Positions 10,963-23,836 of a stretch of DNA of 64,000 bases are shown one piece after another. The position numbers and the translations under genes are program-made. The DNA lies in contig JANVAS020000203.1 of the NCBI GenBank assembly GCA_027563935.2, positions 6,448,001 to 6,512,000 of the forward strand, read 5' to 3'. This DNA is from Costus lasius. Taxonomy: Eukaryota; Streptophyta; Magnoliopsida; Zingiberales; Costaceae. The notes beneath the pieces were generated by a model that was given only the letters and a program-made list of their open reading frames with translations, did no database searches and was not told where the DNA came from. Within the stretch, counting starts at the first letter, position 1. The number at the start of each line of letters is the position of its first letter.

Positions 10963-13900
10963 TGAAAGTAACCCTAGGTCACATACGCATATAAAACTTT
11001 TCGCATGACTAGGTCCAAAATCGAATGACTTAAACATATGATCAACATATGAAGACTTGTATAGAACAAGTGAGGATGTTACCATGGCCATGAGAGGCGG
11101 CTTGGAAGAAAAAGGGCGAGCGGCTCTTCTCCAAAGGAATCACACACAAGATGGATTTTCGCTTCTTCCTTGTAATCCTTGTGCTAGCAAAGATCCAAAG
11201 AGTCTATGATCGTGTGAGGAGATGTCCTCTTCTTGCTGGCCGCACTACTCCCTCTCTTGGCGTGAAGACGAACCAAAAACCCGAGAGGAGCAAGGGGCGA
11301 GAGGGGCGTTCATACGTTCGAAAACGTGGGACGTTTCTCAAGAGAAAAATCGGCTTCCAAATATAGTAAGTGTTTAACTCCCCATGAAGCCATCGAAACT
11401 CCTCTCCCCTTTGAACCATGCGTTCACTTAAGTGAACCGGTTCAATTCCATTTGGTTCAAGGACCAAATCGAACCAGCCATGGTCTTGATCTCTTTGAAC
11501 CTCATGGTTCAAGATCTAACCACACATCTCAATGAACCTCTTGATCTCTACGATCAAGCATCAATTTTCCTGATCGAAGCTTACTGATCATATGTCCTAA
11601 TCAATCAAACATGATCAGACTAGATCTTACTTCCGATCAGAGTTTAAATTGCTTTAAACTGAACTAGAATAATTCCTGTCCACACGATCTGACATAAGTA
11701 AGCAATATCATCAAATTGTGCGACCCTAAGGGTTTCCTTCAATGTCGGTAACGACAACTTACGTTATCACGATCAGAGAGGGGTATCTAGCAACACATCA
11801 CTGTCTCCCGATATGAAGGAAAGAGTCTTCCAAGACTACTCCCAAACCACAGCACAAGTGTGAATCCAATTCACTAAGTATACATGTTCCCTTTTGTTGG
11901 GGTATGCCCTTAAGGCTAATGTTTGAGGCCTTGGGATTGTAACAGTATCATGTATAAACTCTTATGTTTATAAAGGCAATGGTTATTATTCAGGTTGTTA
12001 CATCATCTGCTGCAATGTGTGTTCTTCTGAATAATGTCTCAATGCTGTTCAGCTAGGCTGACATGCTGTAATGTCCTTAGTCGAGATATCTTGGTGAACA
12101 TGAGATAGCCTTGATATGATTGAGACTAATATGTGTACTAATCTTATAGGATGCTTCGAGCATGGAATAAGATGTAGACTCATGGGTACATTGGATGTAC
12201 TGGACAGACCCTACTAGGATATTCAATTGCTTGTCACAATGTGAATAATGCTTGTAAGCAACAAGTGGCACATGTCCTCTGACTTGAGATCACTTGTGTT
12301 TCTAAATGATGATTGTCATTGTTTTGAGGTAGTTCAATATCATTTGAAACATAATGGTTATAGACTATCTTGGATAATGATCATAAGTCAGGTTAGGACA
12401 CTAGTGATAGATATAGGATTGCCGTTTCCTTGTTTAAGGAGTGTGATGTTCTAAAGGGGCCCCCCTAAATGAGATGATTGAGAAAGTGTATGGCCATACC
12501 CAGGTGACTATGTTCATCTGGTCTAATCATGCTCATCATATTGGAGTTACAGGCTTGACATGCTTGTCCAATAAGAACATCCAGTGGCAAAGGAAACATG
12601 TATGCCTTGTGAAGTGGATTCACACTTGTGCTATGGTTTGGGTGTAGTCTTGGAAGACTCTTTTCTTTATATCGGGAGACAGTGATGTGTTGCTAGATAC
12701 CACTCACTGATCGTGATAACGTAAGTTATCGTTACCGACATTTAAAGGAAACCCTCAGGGTCGCACAATTTGGTGATATGGCTTACTTAAGTCAGATCAT
12801 GTGGACTGAATTGTTTTGGTTCAGTTTAAAGGAGTTTAAACTCTGATTGTAAGTGAGATCTGGTCTGATCATGTTTGATTGATTAGGGCTTGAGATCGGT
12901 AAGCTTCGATCGAGAGTGTGGATGCTAGATCGGTGAGATCAAGAGCATCAAGAGATGTACGGTTAGATCTTGAACCTTCATGGTTCATATGAGATTTAGA
13001 CCATGGCTTGGCTTGGTTCGATTTGTCATTTGGACCAAATGAAATTGGACCGAATTCAATTGAACCGGTTCACATAAGTGAACGCATGGTTCAATTGAGT
13101 TGGCGTTTTGGAATGGTTCAAAAGACATGAACGCATGTCTTGATGACTTTCCTTTTATGGAAGTCTTGAAACGCCAAAACGCCTATGTTGACTCAACGCC
13201 TCTAGGCTTCGATGCTCTCTCTTGGTTGAGGTATCGTTTACGCAAGGAGGAAGAGCTTTCGAAGAGCAAGAAGCTTTCATCTCGTCTCCTCAACACAAAG
13301 GACAACTTGGCAATTTTTGCTAGCACAAGAGTTGCGCAAGGAGTAAGCCTTCATCCCTTGTGTGTGACTTCTTTGGAGAAGATCCCTTCGATCTTTACTT
13401 CCAAGTCGCCATCTACTCATGGCTATGGTATGAATTACTTCTCATCTATACAAGCTTTGATGTTGATCATATGGCATGCAAAAGATCCTAATAAACCCTA
13501 TGCTTCCTTGCGAAAATCTTGAATATGCGCCACCCCCTTTAGGGTTTCACGCCCCCCTCTTGAAAGGGGTTTCTTCACCTTTGCCACTGGATGTTCTCGT
13601 TGGACAAGCATGTCAAGCCTGTAATTCCAACACGATGAGAATGGTTAGATCAGATGAATATAGTCATCTGGGTATGGCCATACACTTTCTCAACCATCTC
13701 ATCCAGGGGGCCCCTTTAGAACATCACACTCCAACTAGGAGAGGCAATCCTATATCTATCACTAGTGTCCTAACATGATTCATGCCCACTGTCCAAGATA
13801 ATCCTTAACCATTATCTTTCAAATGATATTGAACTACCTCAAGATAATGTCAATCATCACTTAGAAACACAAGTGATCTCAAGTCAAAGGGAATATACCA

Positions 13901-14277
13901 CTTGCTTGCTTATAAGGATTTATTCACATTGTGACAAACAATTGAATATCCTAAGTAGGGTCAGTCCAGTACTTCCAATGCACCTATGTGTCTAAATCTT
14001 ATTCCATGCTCGAAGCACCCTATAAGATCAGAACACATATTAGTCTCAATCATATCAAGGCTGTCTCATGTTCACCAAGATATCTCGACTAAGGACAACT
14101 CTGAATGTCAGCAAAGCTGAACATCATTGAGACATTACTCAGAGGTATACATACAGCAGCAGATAATGCAACAATCTGAATAACAACAATTGCCTTTATA
14201 AACATGTACTCTGTTTATACATGATACTGATAATAACTCAAGGCCTCAAACATTAGCCTTAAGGGCATACCCCAACA
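10963..14277 (-). repeat. 3' LTR of Copia C, interrupted by solo LTR S1
   Basis: The plus-strand ends are TGAAAGTAACCC (10963) and GGGCATACCCCAACA (14277). The LTR proper is 10963-11894 plus 13583-14277, which is 1627 bp. It contains the 14-bp palindrome TTCACTTAAGTGAA (11423-11436) beside TGAACCGGTTCA (11433-11444). The polypurine tract lies next to it at 14278-14294. Confidence 0.92.
11895..13577 (+). repeat. Solo LTR S1 (Copia, E-related family)
   Basis: A 1683-bp LTR from TGTTGGGGTATGCCC to GGTTTCTTCA, flanked by a perfect TSD CCTTT (11890-11894 and 13578-13582). No internal region is present, so it most likely arose by recombination between the two LTRs of a former complete element. It is diverged from E's LTR but shares its landmarks, including TGAACCGGTTCA at 13061-13072. 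Confidence 0.93.
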
Positions 14278-14297
14278 ATCTCCCACTTGCACTTAAA

Positions 14298-17200
14298 CTA
14301 ATGGTTGAGAAATCTCAAACCCATATTATTACAGTGCTTCTCATGCTTCTGCTGCGCCAGAGGCTTTGTAAGCGGGTCAGCTAGATTGTCATCTGTATGA
14401 ACCTTGCAGATCTTGATCTCTCCTCGACCTATGATCTCACGGATCAAATGAAACCTTCTCTGTATGTGCTTGGACTTCTGGTGTGACCGTAGTTCCTTTG
14501 CTTGTGCAATCGCTCCAGTGTTATCACAGAAGATAACCAATGGATCTGCACTCGAAGGAACAACACCAAGTTCTTGAATGAACTTACGAATCCACACAGC
14601 CTCCTTTGATGCTTCTGAGGCTGCAACATACTCGGCTTCTGTTGTGGAATCAGCAACAATTGATTGTTTGAAACTCTTCCACACCACTGCTCCTCCATTC
14701 AAGCTAAAAACATAGCCTGACTGCGATCGGAAATCGTCTTGGTCAGATTGGAACGAAGCGTCAGTATATCCTTCAATACTGAGTTCTTCCTGACCTCCAT
14801 AAATCAAGAACATATCTTTGGTTCTCCGAAGATATTTCAAAATGTTCTTGACTGCAATCCAGTGTGCCTTCCCTGGATTACTTTGGAACCGACTGGTCAC
14901 GCTTAACCCGTAAGCGACGTCTGGGCGAGTACATAACATTGCATACATGATAGACCCAATAGCCGAAGCATAAGGCGTATTGTCCATCTCATCTTTCTCA
15001 GACTGTGTTTGAGGACACTGGCTCTTTGAAAGATTCAGACCATGTCTGACTGGAAGATATCCTCTTTTAGAATTTTCTAAATGGAATCTCTACAGGACCT
15101 TATCGATGTAAGTACTCTGGCATATCCCTAGAAGCCTATTAGATCTATCTCTATAGATCTTCACACCTAATACATAGGCTGCTTCTCCCAAATCTTTCAT
15201 CTGGAAACATTTTCTTAACCATGCTTTGACTGCATGCAGCTCAGGAATATCGTTTCCAATGATTAAGATATCATCGACGTAGAGGACTAGGAAAGTAATC
15301 ACGCTCCCACTAAACCTCTTATATACACACGGGTCATCTTCATTTTTGATGAAACCAAATTCACAAACTGATTCATCAAAACGAATATTCTAGCTCCTCG
15401 ATGCTTGTTTTAGTCCATAAATGGACTTCTTTAATTTGCATATTTTATGACGTTCTGATGGATTGATGAAACCTTCAGGCTGTGTCATATACACATCCTC
15501 TTCTAGTTTTCCATTAAGGAAAGCGGTCTTCACATCCATTTGCCAGATCTCATAATCATAATATGCTGCTATCGCGAGAATAATCCGAATGGACTTGAAC
15601 ATGGCTACAGGAGAGAAAGTTTCATCATAATCTATCCCGTAGATTTGTTTAAAACCTTTCGCAACTAGCCTGCCCTTATAGGTAACCACGTTACCATCCA
15701 TGTCTTTCTTCTTCTTGAAGATCCACTTACAGCCTATAGGGATTACTCCCGGAGGCGGATCAACCAAATCCCATACTTAGTTGTCAGACATGGAGTCCAT
15801 CTCGGCTCGCATAGCTTCAAGCAATCTTGCTGATTCCGGTCCACTGACCGCATCCGCATAAGTGAGGGGTTCATCATTAATGATGTAGATTCCATCATAG
15901 CGCTCAGGCTGACGACGAATCCTTCCCGATCTACGCGGTTCCCGTGATATATGAGCCTCAGGTTGAACATTAACCTGATCTATTGGCTCAGGCTCATCCA
16001 ACTGTGCTTGACTACTTTGTCCTTCTTCTGGAATTTCATCCAGCATTATTTCTCTCCCACTGGCCTCTTGCAGAAGAAATTCCTTCTCAAGAAAAATAGC
16101 CGTTCGAGCAACAAATACTTTGTTCTCTTTGGCATAGTAGAAATAATAACCCTTAGTTTCTTTAGGGTAACCGACAAAGATACATTTATCTGATCTGCTC
16201 TCCAGTTTCCCAGAGGCGAGCTTTTTGACATAAGCCTCGCAACCCCAGATTTTGATAAATGTCAAGCTCGGCTATTTCCCATACCATAACTCATATGGAG
16301 TCTTTGAAACTGCCTTGGATGGCACTCGGTTTAGCACCTTTGCAGCTGTTTCCAGTGCAAATCCCCAAAAGGAGTAAGGTAGAGTAGCCTGACTCATCAT
16401 AGAACGAACCATATCCAATAAGGTTCTATTTCTCCTCTCGGACACACCATTCCATTGTGGTGTTCCTGGCGGAGTGAGCTGTGAGATGATCCCACACTCC
16501 TTCAGATAGTCAGTAAACTCATGACTCAAGTATTCGCCACCTCGATCTGAACGAAGTGCCTTGATATTTCGGCCTAACTGATTTTGTACTTCATTTTTGA
16601 ATTCTTTGAACTTGTCAAAAGATTCACTCTTATGTCTCATTAGATAGACATAACCATACCTACTGAAATAATCAGTAAAAGTAATGAAGTATGAATAGCC
16701 ACCTCTGGCATGTTTACTAAAAGGCCCACACACATCACTGTGAATAAGGTCAAGCAAACGAGAAGCCCTTTCACCTTTATTAGAAAAAGGAGTCTTCGTC
16801 ATTTTACCCATTAAACAAGCTTTGCATGTATCAAGCTCCTCATAGGAGAATGATCCCAGCAGTCCATGATCATGCAACCGCTTAATGCGCTTCTTGTTAA
16901 TATGGCCTAAACGACTATGCCATAACAAGGTGCTGTCATCAGCATACTTGGCTTTCTTGTTATCAATTTGTTGTACAGAACATTCCATGTCCAACATGTA
17001 TAACCCATTGTTAATCGACCCAGTTGCATAAACAATATTATCATATGAAATACAACACTGTGAAGTTTTGCATTCAAAAGAAAAACCTTTCCTGACAAGA
17101 GCAGGAATAGAGATAATATTCTTAGTTATGCTTGGTACGAAATAACAATTGTCAAGTTCTAATACAAAACCAGATGGTAAAGAGATGTTATATTCTCCTA

Positions 17201-18185
17201 CAGCAACAGCAGCAACCCGTGCCCCGTTTCCAACTCGTAGGTCCACCTCATGCTGTCCCACCTGTCTTCTTCTCTTGAGTTCCTGCACATTTGAACAAAT
17301 GTGAACTCCACATGCAGTGTCCAACACCCATGAAATAGAAGAAGCTAGCATGACTTCAGTCACGTAAATACCTGAGCCATAAGTGAAAGGCTTGCTTCCC
17401 TTCTTCTCTCCTTGGAGCGCTCTACAGTCCTTCTTCCAATGACCCAGCTGGCCACAATGGAAGCATCTGTTGTCCTTTGACCGCCTCATCTTTTGTTTCA
17501 AAGCCTTGTTGTAGCTCTTGATAGGGGTTTTGCCCTTCTTCCCCTTCTTTTTATTCCTAGAAGGAACCATTAAGACAGAGGATGAAGGCTTTCCCTTCTC
17601 AAGAGTCTGCTCTGTGGTGCAGAGCATGTTCAGTAACTCTGCCAGAGTGCAGTCGATTTTGTTCATATTAAAATTAATAATGAACGAATCGAAAGAAGCC
17701 GGGAGAGACTGCAAGATAATATCAACAACAAGTTCTGAATTGATGGTATGTCCCAGTTTCTCTAGGGCCTCTTTGTACCCAATCATCTTGAGCACATGAG
17801 CTCCCACTGGACTCCCTTCAGTCAGTTTGCTATGAAAGAAAAGTTTTGTCAAGTTATAGCATTCTGTCCTTGCCTGTGCAGCATACAGCATTTTGAGATT
17901 TGCTATAATATCAATAGCAGACAAATCCTCATGCTGACGCTGGAGCTCGGGCGTCATTGACGCAAGCATAAGGCAAGCGACATCAGTACTATCACTGACG
18001 TGCTTCTCATAAGCATCCCGAACCGCCCTTGCGGCGTTCGCAGCGGGTTGAGCCGGTATTGCCGACTCAAGGACATACAGCTTCCTCTCAGCTTTAAGCA
18101 CAATCTTAAGCTGTCTGTACCAGTCTGAGAAGTTTGGCCCAGAAAACTTCTCCTTTTCCAATATGGATCGCAAATTTAGCCCTGT
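14298..18185 (-). pseudogene. Copia C gag-pol, full length but with four stop codons and a lost start
   Basis: All fragments lie in one frame, so there is no frameshift. The order is gag with a CCHC knuckle, protease (WVLDTACGVHIC), zinc-binding domain, integrase, reverse transcriptase with YVDD, and RNase H ending FLNH. Compared with E, the start codon is ACA at 18185-18183. The stops are TAG at 16274-16272 (E has CAG), TAA at 15779-15777 (CAA), TAG in the YGLKQAS block at about 15390 (TGG) and TAG at about 15090 (GAG). In integrase, FTDDFSRYG has become FTDYFSRYG. This copy cannot make a working polyprotein. Confidence 0.93.
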
Positions 18186-18704
18186 GGTGTTCGTTGCTGC
18201 AGGAATCTACAACATGGCAAGAACAACAAGGTCAGTATCCATGTTAGAATCATTCCAGGACTTAAGAGTGATTCTTTTCTCACTATTTTGTCTGACTGAA
18301 AAATCTAATAAAACAGCCCGAAAGAGTGAAACTCTTTTAGTGAGATGGGATCCAGATTTCACACTTGATCTCCGCGTCCCGCTCAGGCGAGATAAGATGC
18401 ACAGAGAGTTCAAGCACTAGTCACTGGTAGGCTATCCATGCCAATCGCCAACCCGTGCGATTCCCCTTCATCTAGGCAATCCAGAAGACCGTGCCAACTG
18501 AGTTGGTACAACACAGTTTCTGATTCCTTAGATGGCTGCCTCCATTCAGCTATCATATGCTCAATATGTAGCCTATATGGTCAAGCTGACCTGACCTACT
18601 TCCTGGACCACCACGTGCTATGCTGAGCAACGAGAAGCGATAAATCCCTTCTCTGTAGCATGTAGGTGTAATCCTGTAGCTGGGCGTGCCCACTGAGTGG
18701 GTAC

Positions 18705-20361
18705 TGAAAGGGGGGGTGAAACCCTAAACGCATGCACTTCTAAAATTTTGCATGGGCGGAAATAAGGATTTCATGAAGATCGCATGTGGCATGAACATAT
18801 GATTAACCTTATGTTTGCAAAGATCAATTTGTGATCTTACCAAAGCCATTGTTTGGATGGCGACTTGGAAGCAAGAGGGCAAGCGGCTCTCCTCCAAAGT
18901 GGACGCACACAAGATGGCGATGGCTTCCTCCCTTGGCGTGAACCTTGTGCTAGGAAAGCTCTTCAAGGTGTCCTAGATGCGTGAAGGAGATGAGATGATT
19001 TCTTTCCTTGGCTGGCCGAATACCTCCTTCAACACTCATGGAGGCGAGTCACACGAGAGGAAGAGCAAGAGAGAGACGAGAGTCTTCGAACGTGGGAGCG
19101 TCATCAATTTGGAAAACCGATTTCCAAATATAGTAAGCGCTCATGCGTTCAAGCGTTCACTCCAAGTGAACCATTTGCAACTCCTTCTCCCTTTGAACCA
19201 TGCGCTCATATGATGAACCGGTTCAAAGGAATTTGGTTCAAAGACCAAATCAAACTAGCATTGGTTCAGATCTTGTCAAACCAAATGGCTCAAGATCTAA
19301 CCATTCATCTCTTGATGCTCCTGATCTCATCGATCAAGCATCAATTCTCTCGATCGAAGCTTACCGATCTCAAGCCCTAATCAATCAAACATGATCAGAC
19401 CAGATCTCACTTACAATCAGAGTTTAAACTCCTTTAAACTGAACCAAAATAATTCAGTCCACACGATCTGACATAAGTAAGCCATATCATCAAATTGTGC
19501 GACCCTAAGGGTTTCCTTTAATGTCGGTAACGATAACTTACGTTATCACGAACAGAGAGGGGTATCTAGCAACACATCACTGTCTCCCGATATAAAGGAA
19601 AGAGTCTTCCAAGACTACACCCAAACACAGCACAAGTGTGTTCAATTCACTAGGCATATATGTTTCCTTTGCCACTGGATGTTCTCGTTGGACAAGCGTG
19701 TCAAGCCTGTAACTCCAACATGATGAGAGTGGTTAGATCAGATGAACATAGTCATCTGGGTATGGCCATACACTTTCACAACCATCTCATACAGGGGGCC
19801 CCTTTAGAACATCACACTCCAAACAAGGAGAGGCAATCCTATATCTATCACTAATGCCCTAACATGACTCATGCCCATTATCCAAGATAATCTATAACCA
19901 TTATATTTCAAATGATATTGAACTACCTCAAGACAATGCCAATCCTCATTTAGAAACACAAGTGATCTCAAGTCAGAGGAAATATGCCACTTGTTTGCAC
20001 ATAAGGATTATTCACATTGTGACAAGCAATTGAATATCCTAAGGAGGGTCAGTCCAGTACATCCAATGTACTTATGAGTCTACATCTTATTCCATGCTCG
20101 AAGCATCCTATAAGATTAGAACACATATTAGTCTCAATCATATCAAGGTTGTCTCATGTTCACCAAGATATCTCGACTAAGGACAATACTGCATGTCAGC
20201 CAAGCTGAACACCATTGAGACATTATTCAGAAGTATACATATAGCAGCAGATAATGCAACAACCTGAATAACAACCATTGCCTTTATAAACATAGAGTTT
20301 ATACATGATACTGATAACAACCCAAGGCCTCAAACATTAGCCTTAAGGGCATACCCCAACA
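18705..20361 (-). repeat. Solo LTR S2 (Copia)
   Basis: A 1657-bp minus-strand LTR (plus-strand ends TGAAAGGGGG and ATACCCCAACA) with perfect TSD GGTAC at 18700-18704 and 20362-20366. It lies in the leader of Copia C. TGAACCGGTTCA is at 19214-19225. It is a solo LTR of the same superfamily, related to but not identical with the LTRs of C and E. Confidence 0.93.
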
Positions 20362-20366
20362 GGTAC

Positions 20367-21658
20367 AACACGGCCCCAACGATAGTCAGAACAGTGAGGT
20401 TTCGCGTCAGAAGGCAATCAGGCTTGATATGGTCGTTGGATTTTAACGGTCCTTTTATCTTCTTACTATCATGCAAAATCTATGGTGATAGCAGAAGAAT
20501 AAATATGCCTGTGCTAATATTACTTAAAACAATAAGTAGAAAGCACAATTATCTTATGTGGTAAACGCCCATAAAAGCCTAAGTAAAACCCTAGTTTTAC
20601 AAAAGTCTTCACTTGAGCTCTTTATGGGACTCTTGTACTTCATCTGGCCCAACCCGGGCCCAAATGCCCTCCAAGCAGTATGCGCCTGCTCTAGAGTCGA
20701 ACTCTAGACCTCCCACCTGGTGAAGCCACTGACTACAAGCGCCTCTGCCATGTGTGCTCATGTGCTCATGTCTGATCAAATTACATTTTAATCTATCTAG
20801 ACATGGTTTGACTCGCAGGTCAAATATACATTTTCATAAATTAAAGTGTGATTCGCAGATCACAGCAAAATTTATATTAAATTCCAGGCATGCAGGCCCC
20901 AGCACAGCACACCAAAAATAAGGGCAGCCCACATAAGATTAAATAAACACCCAATGAACATGTCAAACATGTATACATGTGATCCAAACAGAAAATAAAA
21001 TTTTGAAATTCCCATGGCATCAATTTTATTTCCTTATATGCCCTGCTACCTTACAACGGTCCATTAACAGGCATCCACTCATCAGACCAAGTCAGACCCA
21101 CTGCCCTTGCATGCACCCAGTCATAACTGACTTGCGTCGACCTGATGGTCAACTATGCATGCCTTAAGGGCTGAACGTCCCACATGATTTCTGGCAAGCG
21201 GGTGTGACCCCGGGCCTAAATCATGATCGTTCACAAGGCTCCTCAATCAGACATCGCTACACGCCCTTCTGCAGTCGACCTATAGCCACCTGTATAGCTT
21301 GCGCACAGGTGCTATCCGGCCGACCCATCTAGGCTGTCAGATGATCTGATTAGGCTATTGGGTCCAGACTTGACTAACGACTTCAACCCTATTAACCCGT
21401 CTAAGTATTTGAAGCAGGCGCTTAGATAGATCTAGTGAGGGTCGCGCATGATAATAAGTTTTGATTGAAAACTTTTATTATAAGCGCAAACAAACATCAC
21501 ACATGCGCAAGCTTAGTTGAAAACAAAACACATGTAGATCTAACACATGAAATGAATTTGCGCATGATAACTAAAGCATGCGCATCTAGTAGATCTACCA
21601 AATCATAAAACAAACATGGATCACAAGAAAGCAATCATATGTATCAAGCCAAAACCAC
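20367..21658 (-). other. Leader of Copia C (non-coding)
   Basis: Sequence between the primer-binding site and S2, readable as a diverged version of E's leader (31331-33107) on the opposite strand. The remaining leader part, between S2 and gag, is 18186-18704. No convincing reading frame is present in either. Confidence 0.75.
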
Positions 21659-21670
21659 GCTCTGATACCA
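21659..21670 (-). other. Primer-binding site of Copia C
   Basis: It reads TGGTATCAGAGC on the minus strand, two bases from the LTR end at 21673, and is complementary to initiator-Met tRNA. Confidence 0.88.
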
Positions 21671-22882
21671 ATTGAAAGTAACCCTAGGTCACATACGCAT
21701 ATAAAACTTTTCGCATGACTAGGTCCAAAATCGAATGACTTAAACATATGATCAACATATGAAGACTTGTATAGAACAAGTGAGGATGTTACCATGGCCA
21801 TGAGAGGCGGCTTGGAAGAAAAAGGGCGAGCGGCTCTTCTCCAAAGGAATCACACACAAGATGGATTTTCGCTTCTTCCTTGTAATCCTTGTGCTAGCAA
21901 AGATCCAAAGAGTCTATGATCGTGTGAGGAGATGCCCTCTTCTTGCTGGCCGCACTACTCCCTCTCTTGGCGTGAAGACGAACCAAAAACCCGAGAGGAG
22001 CAAGGGGCGAGAGGGGCATTCATACGTTCGAAAACGTGGGACGTTTCTCAAGAGAAAAATCGGCCTCCAAATATAGTAAGTGTTTAACTCCCCATGAAGC
22101 CATCGAAACTCCTCTCCCCTTTGAACCATGTGTTCACTTAAGTGAACCGGTTCAATTCCATTTGGTTCAAGGACCAAATCGAACCAACCATGGTCTTGAT
22201 CTCTTTGAGCCTCATGGTTCAAGATCTAACCACACATCTCAATGAACCTCTTGATCTCTACGATCAAGCATCAATTTTCCCGATCGAAGCTTACTGATCA
22301 TATGTCCTAATCAATCAAACATGATCAGACTAGATCTTACTTCCGATCAGAGTTTAAATTGCTTTAAACTGAACTAGAATAATTCCAGTCCACACGATCT
22401 GACATAAGTAAGCAATATCATCAAATTGTGCGACCCTGAGGGTTTCCTTCAATGTCGGTAACGATAACTTACGTTATCACGATCAGAGAGGGGTATCTAG
22501 CAACACATCACTGTCTCCCGATATGAAGGAAAGAGTCTTCCAAGACTACTCCCAAACCACAGCACAAGTGTGAATCCAATTCACTCAGTATACATGTTCC
22601 CTTTGCCACTGGATGTTCTCGTTGGACAAGCATGTCAAGCCTGTAATTCCAACACGATGAGAATGGTTAGATCAGATGAACATAGTCATCTGGGTATGGC
22701 CATACACTTTCTCAACCATCTCATCCAGGGGGCCCCTTTAGAACATCACACTCCAACTAGGAGAGGCAATCCTATATCTATCACTAGTGTCCTAACATGA
22801 TTCATGCCCACTATCCAAGATAATCCTTAACCATTATCTTTCAAATGATATTGAACTACCTCAAGACAATGTCAATCATCAC

Positions 22883-23057
22883 TGTAATACCCCAAGTATA
22901 GTCCCACATTGCAAGTGGGAGAAACTATTATGTGGTTTATAAGGCTTAGAAGGCTTGCTATTGTTAACTTGGGCTTAAGCATTTTAATAAATTGGGCCAC
23001 GTTGCAAATTGGCTCACCAAGTTAACAAATAGTTTGCTTACTAAGCGGGTCGTAACA
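22883..23057 (+). repeat. TRIM 5' LTR (175 bp)
   Basis: Direct repeat of 23235-23409. It contains a small stem TCCCAC/GTGGGA near its start and a TATA-like TTTATAAGG. Confidence 0.93.
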
Positions 23058-23234
23058 AATGGTATCAGAGCAAAACTTAGTCCTAAGCATGGTGAGAGGC
23101 CAATAGGAAAGGGCTACCGAGGATGGTGGAGCCACCTTTGGGCTGACCTCACATGCTGCCGACTAAGGGATGATTCTTGGGCATGTGTTAAGGTTTGGGC
23201 TTGACGAGGACATCAAGTCTTAAGTGGGGGAAAT

Positions 23235-23409
23235 TGTAATACCCCAAGTATAGTCCCACATTGCAAGTGGGAGAAACTATTATGTGGTTTATAAGGCTTA
23301 GAAGGCTTGCTATTGTTAACTTGGGCTTAAGCATTTTAATAAATTGGGCCACGTTGCAAATTGGCTCACCAAGTTAACAAATAGTTTGCTTACTAAGCGG
23401 GTTGTAACA
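23235..23409 (+). repeat. TRIM 3' LTR (175 bp)
   Basis: It follows the purine tract directly and matches the 5' LTR at 174 of 175 bases by eye. Confidence 0.93.
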
Positions 23410-23836
23410 ATCACTTAGAAACACAAGTGATCTCAAGTCAAAGGGAATATACCACTTGCTTGCTTATAAGGATTTATTCACATTGTGACGAACAATTGAA
23501 TATCCTAAGTAGGGTCAGTCCAGTACATCCAATGCACCTATGTGTCTAAATCTTATTCCATGCTCGAAGCACCCTATAAGATCAGAACACATATTAGTCT
23601 CAATCATATCAAGGCTATCTCATGTTCACCAAGATATCTCGACTAAGGACAACTCTGAATGTCAGCAAAGCTGAACATCATTGAGACATTACTCAGAGGT
23701 ATACATACAGCAGCAGATAATGCAACAATCTGAATAACAACAATTGCCTTTATAAACATGTACTCTGTTTATACATGATACTGATAATAACCCAAGGCCT
23801 CAAACATTAGCCTTAAGGGCATACCCCAACACTGTT

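Larger units (their letters stand above)
22883..23409 (+). mobile_element. TRIM: miniature LTR retrotransposon, 527 bp, complete
   Basis: It has two 175-bp terminal direct repeats (22883-23057 and 23235-23409) that differ at one base (GGTCG against GGTTG, a CpG transition). Each begins TGTAATACCCC and ends GTAACA. A primer-binding site TGGTATCAGAGC is at 23060-23071, a purine tract TAAGTGGGGGAAAT at 23221-23234, and a perfect TSD ATCAC at 22878-22882 and 23410-23414. The internal region is only 177 bp and non-coding. This is the full anatomy of a terminal-repeat retrotransposon in miniature. Each LTR has a perfect 10-bp inverted repeat GTTAACTTGG/CCAAGTTAAC. It would depend on enzymes made elsewhere. 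I saw no 5S-like promoter of the Cassandra type. Confidence 0.95.
10963..23831 (-). mobile_element. Copia element C (complete outline, defective, with three nested insertions)
   Basis: C is flanked by TSD CTGTT (10958-10962 and 23832-23836). On the minus strand: 5' LTR 23831-21673, primer-binding site, leader, gag-pol with four nonsense codons, polypurine tract (14278-14294), 3' LTR 14277-10963. Nested in it are solo LTR S1, solo LTR S2 and a TRIM. Removing each insert with one TSD copy leaves both LTRs at exactly 1627 bp. I counted about 18 differences between them (roughly 1%), so C is older than E and G. It is the same broad family as E, but another subfamily. Confidence 0.93.
21673..23831 (-). 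repeat. 5' LTR of Copia C, interrupted by a TRIM
   Basis: The plus-strand ends are TGAAAGTAACCC (21673) and GGGCATACCCCAACA (23831). Subtracting the TRIM (527 bp) and one 5-bp TSD leaves 1627 bp, the same as the other LTR. The palindromes TTCACTTAAGTGAA (22133-22146) and TGAACCGGTTCA (22143-22154) are intact. Being upstream of C's genes, this LTR would carry the promoter. Confidence 0.92.

Noticed and set aside
22992..23204. A 70-codon frame in the TRIM.
   Set aside because: It spans the LTR and the primer-binding site and resembles no protein; TRIM interiors are non-coding.
22883..23409. Assignment of the TRIM to the Cassandra family.
   Set aside because: Cassandra LTRs carry a 5S rRNA-like promoter region, which I could not find here.
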